Below are positions 23,953 through 34,767 of a stretch of DNA of 64,000 nucleotides, piece after piece (positions within the stretch are counted from its first letter, which is position 1; each line of letters starts with the position of its first letter). The stretch is from Paraburkholderia podalyriae (GTDB lineage: Bacteria; Pseudomonadota; Gammaproteobacteria; Burkholderiales; Burkholderiaceae). The position numbers and the translations under genes are program-made. Location: contig NZ_VZQQ01000023.1 of NCBI RefSeq assembly GCF_014397785.1, positions 35,980 to 99,979 of the forward strand, written 5' to 3'. A model generated the notes under the pieces. That model had not been told where the DNA came from and made no database searches. It saw only the letters and a list, made by a program, of their open reading frames with translations.

Positions 23953-24894
23953 ATGCAGGCTCCTCCTCCGCTCGTGTCACAAACTTCTTCCAGCCTGCTC
24001 GCGGGCTTACTGCCGGGCCGCTTTGCCAGCGATATCGGCGTCGCGTTCGCGAGCCTGCCCGCCGGCGTGCAGGTCGCGTTCGCGATCGCGCTCGGCCTCG
24101 TGATTGGCAGCTTCCTGAACGTGGTCGTGCATCGGTTACCGATCATGCTCGAGCGCGCGTGGCTCGCCGAAATCAACGAGGCCACCGACGAGCCGCAGCC
24201 CGACGACGGACTGCCCGCGCGCTACAACCTGTGGGTGCCCCGTAGTGCGTGCCCGCATTGCGGCCACGTGTTGAGCGCCTGGGAAAACTTGCCGGTGCTG
24301 AGCTATCTGCTGTTGCGCGGCCGTTGTTCCGCGTGCGGCACGCACATCAGCGCGCGCTATCCGCTGCTCGAAATTGCGAGCGCCGCTTTCGCGGCAGGCG
24401 CACTGACAGCGTTCGGCCCGACGCTGATGGCACTCGCCGCCTTCGGCCTGTGTGCGACGTTGCTCGCGATGAGCGCGATCGACATCGACACGCATCTATT
24501 GCCCGATTCCTTGACGCTGCCGCTGTTGTGGGCCGGCCTGATCGTCAATTTCAACGGCATGTTCACGAATCTGCACGACGCGGTGCTCGGGGCCATCTTC
24601 GGATATCTGGTGTTGTGGGCCGTACATTGGGTCTTCAGGCTCGTGCGCGGCTTCGAAGGCATGGGCTATGGCGACTTCAAGCTGCTCGCCGCGCTCGGCG
24701 CGTGGCTCGGCTGGCCCGCACTGCCGCAGATCGTGCTGATCGCCGCGGTGGCCGGTGCCGTGATCGGCCTCGCGGCGACGTGGCGCGGCCGTATGCGCTT
24801 CGAGGAGCCGCTGCCGTTCGGGCCGTTTCTCGCTGCTGGCGGTGCGCTCACGCTATTTGTCGGCACGCCGCTTTACCTGGCTCTCGGAGGCTGA
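23953..24894 (+). CDS. pilD: type IV prepilin peptidase/N-methyltransferase
   Basis: This is a bifunctional inner membrane aspartic protease and methylase that cleaves and N-methylates prepilins and pseudopilins (313 residues). The zinc-binding cytoplasmic loop carries two CxxC pairs (CPHCGH and CSACGTH, about residues 97-120). The two catalytic aspartates lie in IDIDTHLLPD and in GYGDFKLLAALGAWLG, the GxGD motif. About eight membrane segments are present. It is 3 bp upstream of coaE, the conserved pilD-coaE order of beta- and gammaproteobacteria. Confidence 0.95.
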   Translation: MQAPPPLVSQTSSSLLAGLLPGRFASDIGVAFASLPAGVQVAFAIALGLVIGSFLNVVVHRLPIMLERAWLAEINEATDEPQPDDGLPARYNLWVPRSACPHCGHVLSAWENLPVLSYLLLRGRCSACGTHISARYPLLEIASAAFAAGALTAFGPTLMALAAFGLCATLLAMSAIDIDTHLLPDSLTLPLLWAGLIVNFNGMFTNLHDAVLGAIFGYLVLWAVHWVFRLVRGFEGMGYGDFKLLAALGAWLGWPALPQIVLIAAVAGAVIGLAATWRGRMRFEEPLPFGPFLAAGGALTLFVGTPLYLALGG

Positions 24895-24897
24895 ACC

Positions 24898-25512
24898 ATG
24901 TTCGTTGTCGGACTCACAGGTGGCATCGGTAGTGGCAAATCGACGGTGGCCAATCTGTTCGCCGTGCGCGGCGTACCGCTCGTCGACACGGACGTGATCG
25001 CGCATCGCATCACCGCGCCGCATGGCCTGGCGATGCCGCACATTGCCGCCGAATTCGGCGCGGAGTTCGTCGCCGCCGATGGCTCGCTCGATCGCGCGCG
25101 CATGCGCACGCTCGTGTTCAGCGACGAGACCGCGCGCAAGCGTCTCGAAGCCATCACGCATCCGTTGATTCGCGCGGAAACCGAGCGCGAAGAGCGCGAA
25201 GCGCAAGGGCCCTATGTGATCGTCGTGGTGCCGTTGCTGGTCGAGTCCGGGACATGGAAGAACCGGGTGAATCGCGTGCTCACCGTCGATTGCGCCGTCG
25301 ACACGCAGATCGCGCGTGTGATGAGCCGCAACGGCTTCAGCCGTGAGCAGGTGCTCGCGATCATCGCGCGCCAGGTCAAGCGCGAAGCGCGCCTCGCCGC
25401 CGCCGACGACGTGATCGTCAATGACAATGCGCCGCTCGAGGAACTCGAGGCGCAGGTGGACGCTCACCATCAAGCGTATCTGTCGCTTGCGAAGGGCGAC
25501 GCCGAGTTATAG
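24898..25512 (+). CDS. coaE: dephospho-CoA kinase
   Basis: CoaE phosphorylates the ribose 3'-hydroxyl of dephospho-CoA, the last step of coenzyme A synthesis. The product has 204 residues, with the P-loop GLTGGIGSGKST at the N-terminus (residues 5-16), the lid region near SRNGFSREQ and the conserved VIVNDNAPLEEL near the C-terminus. Length is normal. It begins 3 bp after pilD and is probably in the same transcript. Confidence 0.96.
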   Translation: MFVVGLTGGIGSGKSTVANLFAVRGVPLVDTDVIAHRITAPHGLAMPHIAAEFGAEFVAADGSLDRARMRTLVFSDETARKRLEAITHPLIRAETEREEREAQGPYVIVVVPLLVESGTWKNRVNRVLTVDCAVDTQIARVMSRNGFSREQVLAIIARQVKREARLAAADDVIVNDNAPLEELEAQVDAHHQAYLSLAKGDAEL

Positions 25513-25667
25513 CGCGCGCCGGGCACAGGTCGGCCATTTCGCCGCGGGCATGAAGCGCATACGACGCCCTGTGAAGGAGAACTTTGCGCGCACGCGAGAG
25601 CCGAAGCGCTCAGGAACACCGTGAACTCACGAAAAAAGTTGCAAAAGCGCGCAGAAAAAGTGCGTGA

Positions 25668-25696
25668 TTGCTTGGGTAGTCCCGCGGCATTAGAAT
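25668..25696 (+). promoter_or_regulatory. candidate zapD promoter
   Basis: TTGCTT (25668-25673), a 17-bp spacer, then TAGAAT (25691-25696) lie about 43 bp upstream of the zapD start, in the 226-bp gap after coaE. The -10 matches 5 of 6 bases; the -35 is weak. Confidence 0.5.
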
Positions 25697-25738
25697 GTTT
25701 TGCATTCCTGTCACCGACCACGCCCGAGGCGAGCCCGC

Positions 25739-26494
25739 TTGATCCTTTACGAGTACCCCTTCAATGAGCGAATCCGGACGCTGTTGCGGCTCGAAGATCT
25801 GTTCGAGCGTTTCACGTTCTTTCTGACTCAGGAAGACGCGAGGGAACATCACGTCGCACTGACAACGCTATTCGAAATCTCCGAAGTGGCGGGTCGCGCG
25901 GATCTGAAGTCGGATCTGATGAAAGAGCTCGAGCGGCAACGGCAAACGCTCGCGCCGTTTCGGGGCAATCCGGGCATCGAGCAGAGCGCGCTCGAAGCGG
26001 TGCTCGGCGAAATCGAGCAGACCCTCGCGGGTCTCACGCAGATGCAAGGCAAAACCGGCCAGCATCTTGCAGACAACGAGTGGCTCGCGAGCATTCGCAG
26101 CCGCGCAATCATCCCCGGTGGTACCTGCAAATTCGACCTGCCGTCGTATTACGCCTGGCAACAGTTGCATCCCGATCAGCGTCGCCAGGACATCGCCAAG
26201 TGGGTGACACCGCTTTTGCCGCTGCGCGACGCGGCCACGATCGTGCTGCGGCTCGCGCGCGAGTCGGGCCAGGCGTCGAAGGTCATGGCGATGCAAGGCA
26301 GCTATCAGCAAATGCTGTCGGGCCGCTCGTATCAATTGATGCAGGTTCGCATTGCTCCTGAATTGCGCGTGATTCCTGAAGCGAGCGCCAACAAGTACAT
26401 GCTGTGGGTGCGCTTCACAGTGCAGGACGGCGATCTGCGGCCACGCGCGGTCGACGTCGACGTGCCGTTCCAGCTTACGCTGTGCAGTTTGTAA
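25739..26494 (+). CDS. zapD: cell division protein ZapD
   Basis: ZapD (YacF) binds the FtsZ C-terminus and cross-links protofilaments in the Z-ring. The product has 251 residues and begins ILYEYPFNERIRTLLRLEDL after the initiator, the family signature. The start is TTG (25739-25741): no nearby in-frame ATG gives the conserved N-terminus, and a GTG/ATG further upstream would add an arginine-rich non-homologous stretch. The neighbours coaE and yacG match the conserved coaE-zapD-yacG order. FtsZ itself is encoded at 38.1-39.3 kb. Confidence 0.93.
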   Translation: MILYEYPFNERIRTLLRLEDLFERFTFFLTQEDAREHHVALTTLFEISEVAGRADLKSDLMKELERQRQTLAPFRGNPGIEQSALEAVLGEIEQTLAGLTQMQGKTGQHLADNEWLASIRSRAIIPGGTCKFDLPSYYAWQQLHPDQRRQDIAKWVTPLLPLRDAATIVLRLARESGQASKVMAMQGSYQQMLSGRSYQLMQVRIAPELRVIPEASANKYMLWVRFTVQDGDLRPRAVDVDVPFQLTLCSL

Positions 26495-26617
26495 CGGATG
26501 ATCAACTACCGCCGCATCCAGAAGCGCACGCCGAATTTGACGGAACGCGCCTTTGAAGCGGCGCGAAATAGCCCTATATTCGTTACTTGTTCCGTTCGCG
26601 ATTGACCGTCCGACCGT

Positions 26618-26821
26618 ATGCCTACCGTCGTCAAATGTCCTACCTGCGGTAAAGATGTCCGCTGGACCCCTGAGAGCCGCTTCCGTCCTTTCTGCTCCGA
26701 GCGCTGCAAGCAGACCGATCTCGGCGCATGGGCCGCCGAAAAATACCGCATTGGCGGCAACGAACAGGAAGGGTCTTCGTCCGAAGAGGAAACCCCGCGC
26801 GGCGACTACAACCCGCACTGA
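26618..26821 (+). CDS. yacG: DNA gyrase inhibitor YacG
   Basis: This is a small (67-residue) zinc-binding protein. The four cysteines are CPTCGK near the N-terminus and FCSERCK around residues 26-32, followed by the conserved DLGAWA. E. coli YacG binds GyrB and inhibits gyrase. It lies in the coaE-zapD-yacG cluster and converges on mutT. Confidence 0.95.
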   Translation: MPTVVKCPTCGKDVRWTPESRFRPFCSERCKQTDLGAWAAEKYRIGGNEQEGSSSEEETPRGDYNPH

Positions 26822-26908
26822 GCGGGCCGGTAAAAAAGCCACGCGGACCGACGCTGCCGAGACAGCGCCCGCTACCGCCTGGCCTTTTCAACCACTTCGT
26901 TCAATCGA

Positions 26909-27343
26909 TCACTTCTTCTCGGCCGCGAGCCACTCCAGCACCGGGATCGTGGCCGGCAGCAGCGGCGAGACATCCGCAGGCAAGCTCTGCCACGCGAAAG
27001 CCTGTCCTTCCCGCCCGTGTGGTTCGCCCGACCACTGCGTCACCTTGCAAAAGAAGAGGCGCACATAGGCGTGCGGATAATCGTGTTCGAGCGTATGCCA
27101 CAGATGGCTCACCTCGACCTCGATTCCCAACTCCTCGTGCAACTCTCGCACAAGCGCGGCCTCGACCGATTCACCCGCTTCGAGCTTGCCGCCCGGAAAC
27201 TCCCAGTAGCCCTCGTACGGCTTGCCGGCCGGACGCTGCGCAAGCAGATACCGCCCATCTGGCTGCATCAGCACGCCGACCGCGACTTCGGTGACCGGAC
27301 GGCCCGCGCCGATTTTGCCGGCGTTCTCGCGTGTTTCGCTCAT
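26909..27343 (-). CDS. mutT: 8-oxo-dGTP diphosphatase (MutT-type Nudix)
   Basis: This is a 144-residue Nudix hydrolase. The Nudix box spans residues 52-74 (G52, E58, R66, E67, E70, E71 and G73 in place). VAVGVLMQPDGRYLLAQRP and YEGYWEFPGGKLE are typical of MutT, which clears oxidised dGTP before it can be incorporated. It overlaps the upstream DUF815 ATPase gene by 4 bp. The secA-argJ-DUF815-mutT order is characteristic of this bacterial group. Substrate is inferred from orthology. Confidence 0.9.
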   Translation of the reverse strand: MSETRENAGKIGAGRPVTEVAVGVLMQPDGRYLLAQRPAGKPYEGYWEFPGGKLEAGESVEAALVRELHEELGIEVEVSHLWHTLEHDYPHAYVRLFFCKVTQWSGEPHGREGQAFAWQSLPADVSPLLPATIPVLEWLAAEKK

Positions 27344-28209
27344 GCTGGCGTCTTACGGCCGGACCAGTCGCGCGCGAACTGCCACGCGACCCGCCCCGAG
27401 CGCGAGCCGCGTTCGAGCGCCCACACCAGCGCATCGCCGCGCGCCGATTCGATCTCGGCGTCGTCGCAACCGAAATGGCGCAGCCAGTGCGCGATGATCG
27501 TCAGGTAGTCGTCCTGCTTGAACGGATAGAAGCTGACCCACAGCCCGAAACGCTCGGACAGCGAGATTTTCTCTTCGACCAGTTCGCCCGGATGAATTTC
27601 GCCGTCCGAGGTGTGCTTATAGGTCTCGTTGTCGCTCATGTACTCGGGCAGCAGATGGCGGCGGTTCGACGTCGCGTAGATCAGCACGTTGTCGGACTGC
27701 GCCGCGACCGAGCCATCGAGCGCGACCTTCAGCGCCTTGTAGCCCGACTCGCCTTCTTCGAACGACAGGTCGTCGCAGAACACGACGAAGCGCTCCGGAC
27801 GTTTGGCGATCAGATCGACGATGTCGCCGAGGTCGTGCAAATCGTCCTTGTCCACTTCGATCAGGCGCAGGCCGTCTTTCGCGTACGCGTTCAGACACGC
27901 CTTGATCAGCGACGACTTGCCGGTACCGCGCGCGCCCGTCAGCAGCACATTGTTGGCCGGCTGAGCGCGCACGAACTGGCGCGTGTTCTGTTCGATCAAC
28001 CCTTTCTGGCGATCGATGTTCTGCAGGTCGTCGAGCGTGATCGGCGAAATGGCGTGCACCGGCTGCAAGTAGCCGCGCCCCTGACGCTTGCGCCAGCGGA
28101 AAGCGACCGCAGCCGACCAATCGATGTCCGGCGCGGCGGGCGGAAGCATCGCTTCCAGGCGGCCGAGCACGGCTTCGGCCCGGTTCAGAAACTGTTCGAG
28201 TTTGTCCAT
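27340..28209 (-). CDS. DUF815 family AAA+ ATPase
   Basis: This encodes a 289-residue P-loop ATPase of the DUF815 family. Walker A is LLTGARGTGKSSLIKA (about residues 88-103) and Walker B is RFVVFCDDLSFEEGE. LIYATSNRRHLLPEYMSDN acts as the sensor region, and a C-terminal helical lid follows. The first ~80 residues are helical. Cellular role is unknown. The gene sits between argJ (37 bp upstream) and mutT (4-bp overlap), so translation with mutT is coupled. Confidence 0.88.
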   Translation of the reverse strand: MDKLEQFLNRAEAVLGRLEAMLPPAAPDIDWSAAVAFRWRKRQGRGYLQPVHAISPITLDDLQNIDRQKGLIEQNTRQFVRAQPANNVLLTGARGTGKSSLIKACLNAYAKDGLRLIEVDKDDLHDLGDIVDLIAKRPERFVVFCDDLSFEEGESGYKALKVALDGSVAAQSDNVLIYATSNRRHLLPEYMSDNETYKHTSDGEIHPGELVEEKISLSERFGLWVSFYPFKQDDYLTIIAHWLRHFGCDDAEIESARGDALVWALERGSRSGRVAWQFARDWSGRKTPA

Positions 28210-28246
28210 GGTAAGTAGGCGGCCCGCGGCCGCGCTTTGAACCTGA

Positions 28247-29488
28247 TTACGAGCGGTAGTCGGCGTTGATGCTCACGTAGTCGTGCGACAGATCGCAGGT
28301 CCAGATCGTGGCTTGCGCATTGCCGCGGCCGAGCACGACGCGGATGCCGATCTCGCTCTTTTTCATCACGCGCTGCCCGTCTTCTTCGCGGTAGGTCGGG
28401 TTGCGGCCGCCGGCAGTCGCGACCAGCACGTCGTCCAGATACAGATCGATCTTGCCGACATCGAGATCGTCCACGCCGGCATAGCCGATGGCCGCGAGAA
28501 TGCGGCCGAGGTTCGGGTCCGATGCATAGAAGGCCGTCTTGACGAGCGGCGAGTGGCCGATCGCGTAAGCGATCTGGCGGCATTCGCCGACGCTCGAACC
28601 GCCTTCGACATGCACGGTCATGAATTTGGTCGCGCCTTCGCCGTCGCGCACGATCAGTTGCGCGAGGTTCTGAGCGACGTCGGTCACCGCGTCGCGCAGC
28701 GCTGCATAAGCGGGCGAATCGGTGGACGTGATCGCGGACAGGCTCGATTTGCCCGACGCGATCAGGATGAACGAATCGTTGGTCGACGTATCGCCATCGA
28801 TCGTGATGCAGTTGAACGAGCGGTCCGCGACGTGCTTCACGAGCTCGTCCAGCACCGGCTGCGCGACGGCCGCGTCGAACGCGAGAAAGCCGAGCATGGT
28901 CGCCATGTTCGGCTTGATCATGCCAGCGCCCTTGCTGATGCCGGTCAGCGTGACCGTGTGACCGTCGATCGTGACCTGGCGCGAGCTCCCCTTCGGCAGC
29001 GTGTCGGTCGTCATGATCGACTGCGCCGCGTCGTACCAGTTCGCTTCCTTGCGATTCGCGAGCGCGGCCGGCAAACCGGCCTTCAGACGATCGACCGGCA
29101 GCGGCTCGAGAATCACCCCCGTCGAGAACGGGAGCACCTGCTCGGGCGCGATGTCGGCGAGACGAGCGAGTTCCGCGCAGGTTTCGCGCGTCGCCGCGAG
29201 GCCCGGCTCACCGGTGCCCGCGTTCGCGTTGCCGGTGTTGATCACCAGCGCGCGAATCGGCTTGCCGCCCGCGCGCACGCGCTGCAGGTTCTCGCGGCAG
29301 ACCGTGACGGGCGCCGCGCAGAAGCGGTTCTGCGTGAACACGCCGCCTACCGTCGCACCTTCGTCGAAGGAAATGACGAGCACGTCCTTCCGGTTCGGCT
29401 TGCGGATATTCGCTTCCGCCCAGCCGAGCGAGACGCCGGCTACGGGGTGGAGTTGAGGGGGATCGATCGAGGGAAAGTTGACAGCCAT
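28247..29488 (-). CDS. argJ: bifunctional ornithine acetyltransferase/N-acetylglutamate synthase
   Basis: ArgJ moves the acetyl group from N-acetylornithine to glutamate, the cyclic route of arginine synthesis. The product has 413 residues. It is autocleaved into two subunits at the Ala-Thr bond in KPNMATMLG; the new N-terminal Thr197 is the nucleophile. KGAGM at 186-190 and the substrate segment TNDSFIL are conserved. Whether it also makes acetylglutamate from acetyl-CoA (the bifunctional form) cannot be told from sequence alone. secA lies upstream on the same strand, 153 bp away. Confidence 0.95.
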   Translation of the reverse strand: MAVNFPSIDPPQLHPVAGVSLGWAEANIRKPNRKDVLVISFDEGATVGGVFTQNRFCAAPVTVCRENLQRVRAGGKPIRALVINTGNANAGTGEPGLAATRETCAELARLADIAPEQVLPFSTGVILEPLPVDRLKAGLPAALANRKEANWYDAAQSIMTTDTLPKGSSRQVTIDGHTVTLTGISKGAGMIKPNMATMLGFLAFDAAVAQPVLDELVKHVADRSFNCITIDGDTSTNDSFILIASGKSSLSAITSTDSPAYAALRDAVTDVAQNLAQLIVRDGEGATKFMTVHVEGGSSVGECRQIAYAIGHSPLVKTAFYASDPNLGRILAAIGYAGVDDLDVGKIDLYLDDVLVATAGGRNPTYREEDGQRVMKKSEIGIRVVLGRGNAQATIWTCDLSHDYVSINADYRS

Positions 29489-29641
29489 GGTCGCGACCTG
29501 TCGAAGAAAATGCCGGCGGACGCCGGCATCGGGGAAACGGAACTGATGATCCGGGCGTGCTGCCGGGTCACCCGCGAAATCAAAACGGCCAAGCGGCGCT
29601 CAAAAACGACACGGCGCGCCCGGAAGCGCGCCGCATCGCCA

Positions 29642-32464
<2,823 letters not shown>

Positions 32465-32568
32465 CGGATCGGTGTCTGCGTCGCGGCTTCGGCTGGCTCG
32501 CGGTGTGCGCTTCGCGCCTACCGCGCCTCGGTCGGAAAGTCCTCGGCGGCTTAGTCCAAGAGTGAATT

Positions 32569-32607
32569 GTCGGGTAGCCCGACCTTCTTGCGAAGATCGG
32601 GCCCCCC
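32569..32607 (-). ncRNA. group II intron domain VI and 3' splice site
   Basis: The minus strand folds GGGCCCGATC against GGTCGGGCT around a small loop and ends CTACCCGAC, with a candidate branch-point adenosine near the base of the stem. The last intron base is placed at 32569; the exon resumes AATTC. Confidence 0.65.
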
Positions 32608-32643
32608 GAGAACCGTACGTGCGAGTTTCCCCGCATACGGCTC
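32608..32643 (-). ncRNA. group II intron domain V (catalytic hairpin)
   Basis: The minus-strand hairpin begins GAGCCGTATGCG, has a GAAA tetraloop region and returns through CGCACGTACGGTTCTC. It carries the catalytic triad stem, the two-base bulge and the GNRA loop of domain V. It starts 22 nt after the maturase stop codon. Confidence 0.9.
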
Positions 32644-32665
32644 AAATCTACAAACAAAGTTCTGT

Positions 32666-34366
32666 CTACGACAGAACCGGCTTAGTTACTACAAGTTTAC
32701 CAACGTGTACCTGCTGGTGACAGTGCGGGTGAAGCAAGACCCGGTTGGACAACTTGTCTGACCCGCCATGCATCCGATATTCCAGATGATGGTCGTGCCA
32801 GCCTGTTTCGTCCGTCAAGGCACAGCCGCAGTGCGCACACAACCCGCTCTGCGACATGTACAGCTTTGCCCACTGTTTCCGGTAGCGCATCGAATCCCAC
32901 AGACGCGTCTGCCGCAGTTGCTCGCCATATTGCTCCCACTTCGGATCAAAGGGATTGAATTCTCCTTGGATCTTCTTGTGTCTCCTGATCGCCGTACCGC
33001 TGAGTTGGTACAACTCCATCAGGCCCCAACTGCCATCGTCTCGAACCGTCCGGACCGCGAACACCCACTGTCGAGCGTCGATTGAGTGGAAGTACTTCTG
33101 TCGCACCCAACTGCTGCTCTTTCGCGGATGTCGCCGCTTGGACCACCACCAGAGCCTCCGGAACACCAGATGCTCCATGCGGGTGTACGCCTTTTTGGCC
33201 GTAACCGGATGGTGATACTGCGCCCATCCGCGCAACATTGGGTTTAGCAGTCGGATCATCTCCTCCTGCTTCACCGTCTTGTTGCTGCTAATCGTTTCCG
33301 CCACCTTGCTGTAGAACGCTTTCGCGTTCTTTTTGCTCGGTTTGATGAGCATCTTTCCCGAGTACTTCCGGAAATTCCACCCAAGGAAATCAAAGCCGTC
33401 GTCAATGTGAGTGATCCGCGTCTTTTCCTCCGATAACTGCAACCCTCGAACCGCAAGGAATGCCTCCACCCAAGGTCGGACCTCTTGCTCCAGTATCTCT
33501 TTCGAGTCACCGGTTATCACGAAGTCGTCCGCGTACCGCACCACATTTACCTTCAGCCTTCGGGCTTTCATGATCCCCAGTTTTGCACCGAGATGCACCG
33601 CCAGTTCTCGTTCCAGCCCGTTCAGCGTTACGTTAGCCAACGTCGGGGAGATGATGCCTCCCTGCGGCGTACCGGCCTCAGTCGCCCGTAGCCGGCCTTG
33701 ATAAATCAGGCCGGCCTTCAACCATTTCCGGAGGATTCCTCTGTCCATCGGGACATTGGTTTCCAACCAGTCATGACTGATGTGGTCGAAGCACCCCTTG
33801 ATATCCGCTTCTAGCACCCACTTGGCCGAGGCCTCTTGGGACATACAGACGCGGATTTGGGACATCGCGTCGGCTGTCGAACGATTCAACCTGAACCCGT
33901 AAGAGTTCAGGTCGCTCGTCGATTCCGACACTGGCTCCAAGGCCAGCAGATGCAGAGCTTGCATCGCCCTGTCCCGCATGGTCGGAATGCCCAGTGGACG
34001 TTCCTTCCCATTTGCCTTGGGGATAAAGACTCTCCGTAATGGCAGAGGCTTGTATCCGCGCCGCTTCAACCTGCCGATGGCTTCCCACCGGCTCTCAGGC
34101 GAATCCCATAGCTCGCGATCGACTCCAGCCGTTCGCGCACCCTGGTTTTGCGTAACACGTCGTACCGCATACAGCTTCGCAGACAACGTGCGAGTTAGCA
34201 TCCGTTGCAGGGCTTTCACCCTGCGCCAGTCACCTTCCCGCGTCGCCTTCGCAATTCGAATCTGCATCCCTCTCACGTTCCGCTCAACCCGTCGCCAATC
34301 TACGGCGTACCAGTTGTCCGGCGCGCGGGAAAGCGCAGATCCGGTCTTTCGACCAGATACTTTCAT
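32666..34366 (-). CDS. ltrA: group II intron reverse transcriptase/maturase with HNH endonuclease
   Basis: The 566-residue intron-encoded protein promotes RNA splicing and copies the intron into DNA at target sites. The N-terminal RT_N segment (about 15-85) is followed by reverse transcriptase blocks with FIPKANGKERPLGIPT, ADIKGCFDHI, GTPQGGIISP and the catalytic YADD (278-281). The maturase X domain (about 345-450) precedes an HNH domain with CAHC (510-513), HDHH (525-528) and a second pair near CH (549-550). All catalytic residues seen are intact and there is no frameshift. The ATG at 34364-34366 has AGGAG 6 nt upstream. Base composition and codon use look less GC-biased than in the flanking genes, in keeping with transfer. 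Confidence 0.95.
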   Translation of the reverse strand: MKVSGRKTGSALSRAPDNWYAVDWRRVERNVRGMQIRIAKATREGDWRRVKALQRMLTRTLSAKLYAVRRVTQNQGARTAGVDRELWDSPESRWEAIGRLKRRGYKPLPLRRVFIPKANGKERPLGIPTMRDRAMQALHLLALEPVSESTSDLNSYGFRLNRSTADAMSQIRVCMSQEASAKWVLEADIKGCFDHISHDWLETNVPMDRGILRKWLKAGLIYQGRLRATEAGTPQGGIISPTLANVTLNGLERELAVHLGAKLGIMKARRLKVNVVRYADDFVITGDSKEILEQEVRPWVEAFLAVRGLQLSEEKTRITHIDDGFDFLGWNFRKYSGKMLIKPSKKNAKAFYSKVAETISSNKTVKQEEMIRLLNPMLRGWAQYHHPVTAKKAYTRMEHLVFRRLWWWSKRRHPRKSSSWVRQKYFHSIDARQWVFAVRTVRDDGSWGLMELYQLSGTAIRRHKKIQGEFNPFDPKWEQYGEQLRQTRLWDSMRYRKQWAKLYMSQSGLCAHCGCALTDETGWHDHHLEYRMHGGSDKLSNRVLLHPHCHQQVHVGKLVVTKPVLS

Positions 34367-34411
34367 GCTGCTCTCCTACCTGGAAAAGTCCCCAGACAGA
34401 AGGCGCATCTC

Positions 34412-34441
34412 CCCCAGCGGGGTAGATACACCCCGCTGGGG
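34412..34441 (-). ncRNA. hairpin in intron domain IV just upstream of the maturase gene
   Basis: Perfect 11-bp arms (ccccagcgggg at 34412-34422 and its complement at 34431-34441) enclose an 8-nt loop, about 45 nt before the maturase start. Its position suits a domain IVa-type element, where other group II introns bind their maturase to control its own translation. Confidence 0.6.
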
Positions 34442-34761
34442 AACAACAAAACTCAATGCAGGCGCATGCACCTGCATCTGACCAAGTTACAGAGGGTAGT
34501 CAGCCGTCTTGCGACGGTAGACCAGACGGAAGTCTGCCCGCTTTCGCGTGGGGTGATGTTCCAACCCCTATCCGAACCATTACAGCCCGGCTTTCGCTTT
34601 TTCCGTCCTCCCATACCTGCACAATCAACAGCGTCCCTTGCGGTTCGCCTGCCAGCCTTACTGCGCTGGCAACCATACAGGCTTACCACGTTCCCGGCAT
34701 GTCACACGACTGACTTAGGTTCTGCCTATTCCCCGGCGGTATCACGAACGACGTAACCCGA

Positions 34762-34767
34762 GATTCG
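34762..34767 (-). other. candidate EBS1 of the group II intron
   Basis: The minus-strand CGAATC sits in a 9-nt loop closed by GCCCG/CGGGT. It is fully complementary to the final six bases (GATTCG) of the 5' exon at 35404-35399. Confidence 0.55.
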
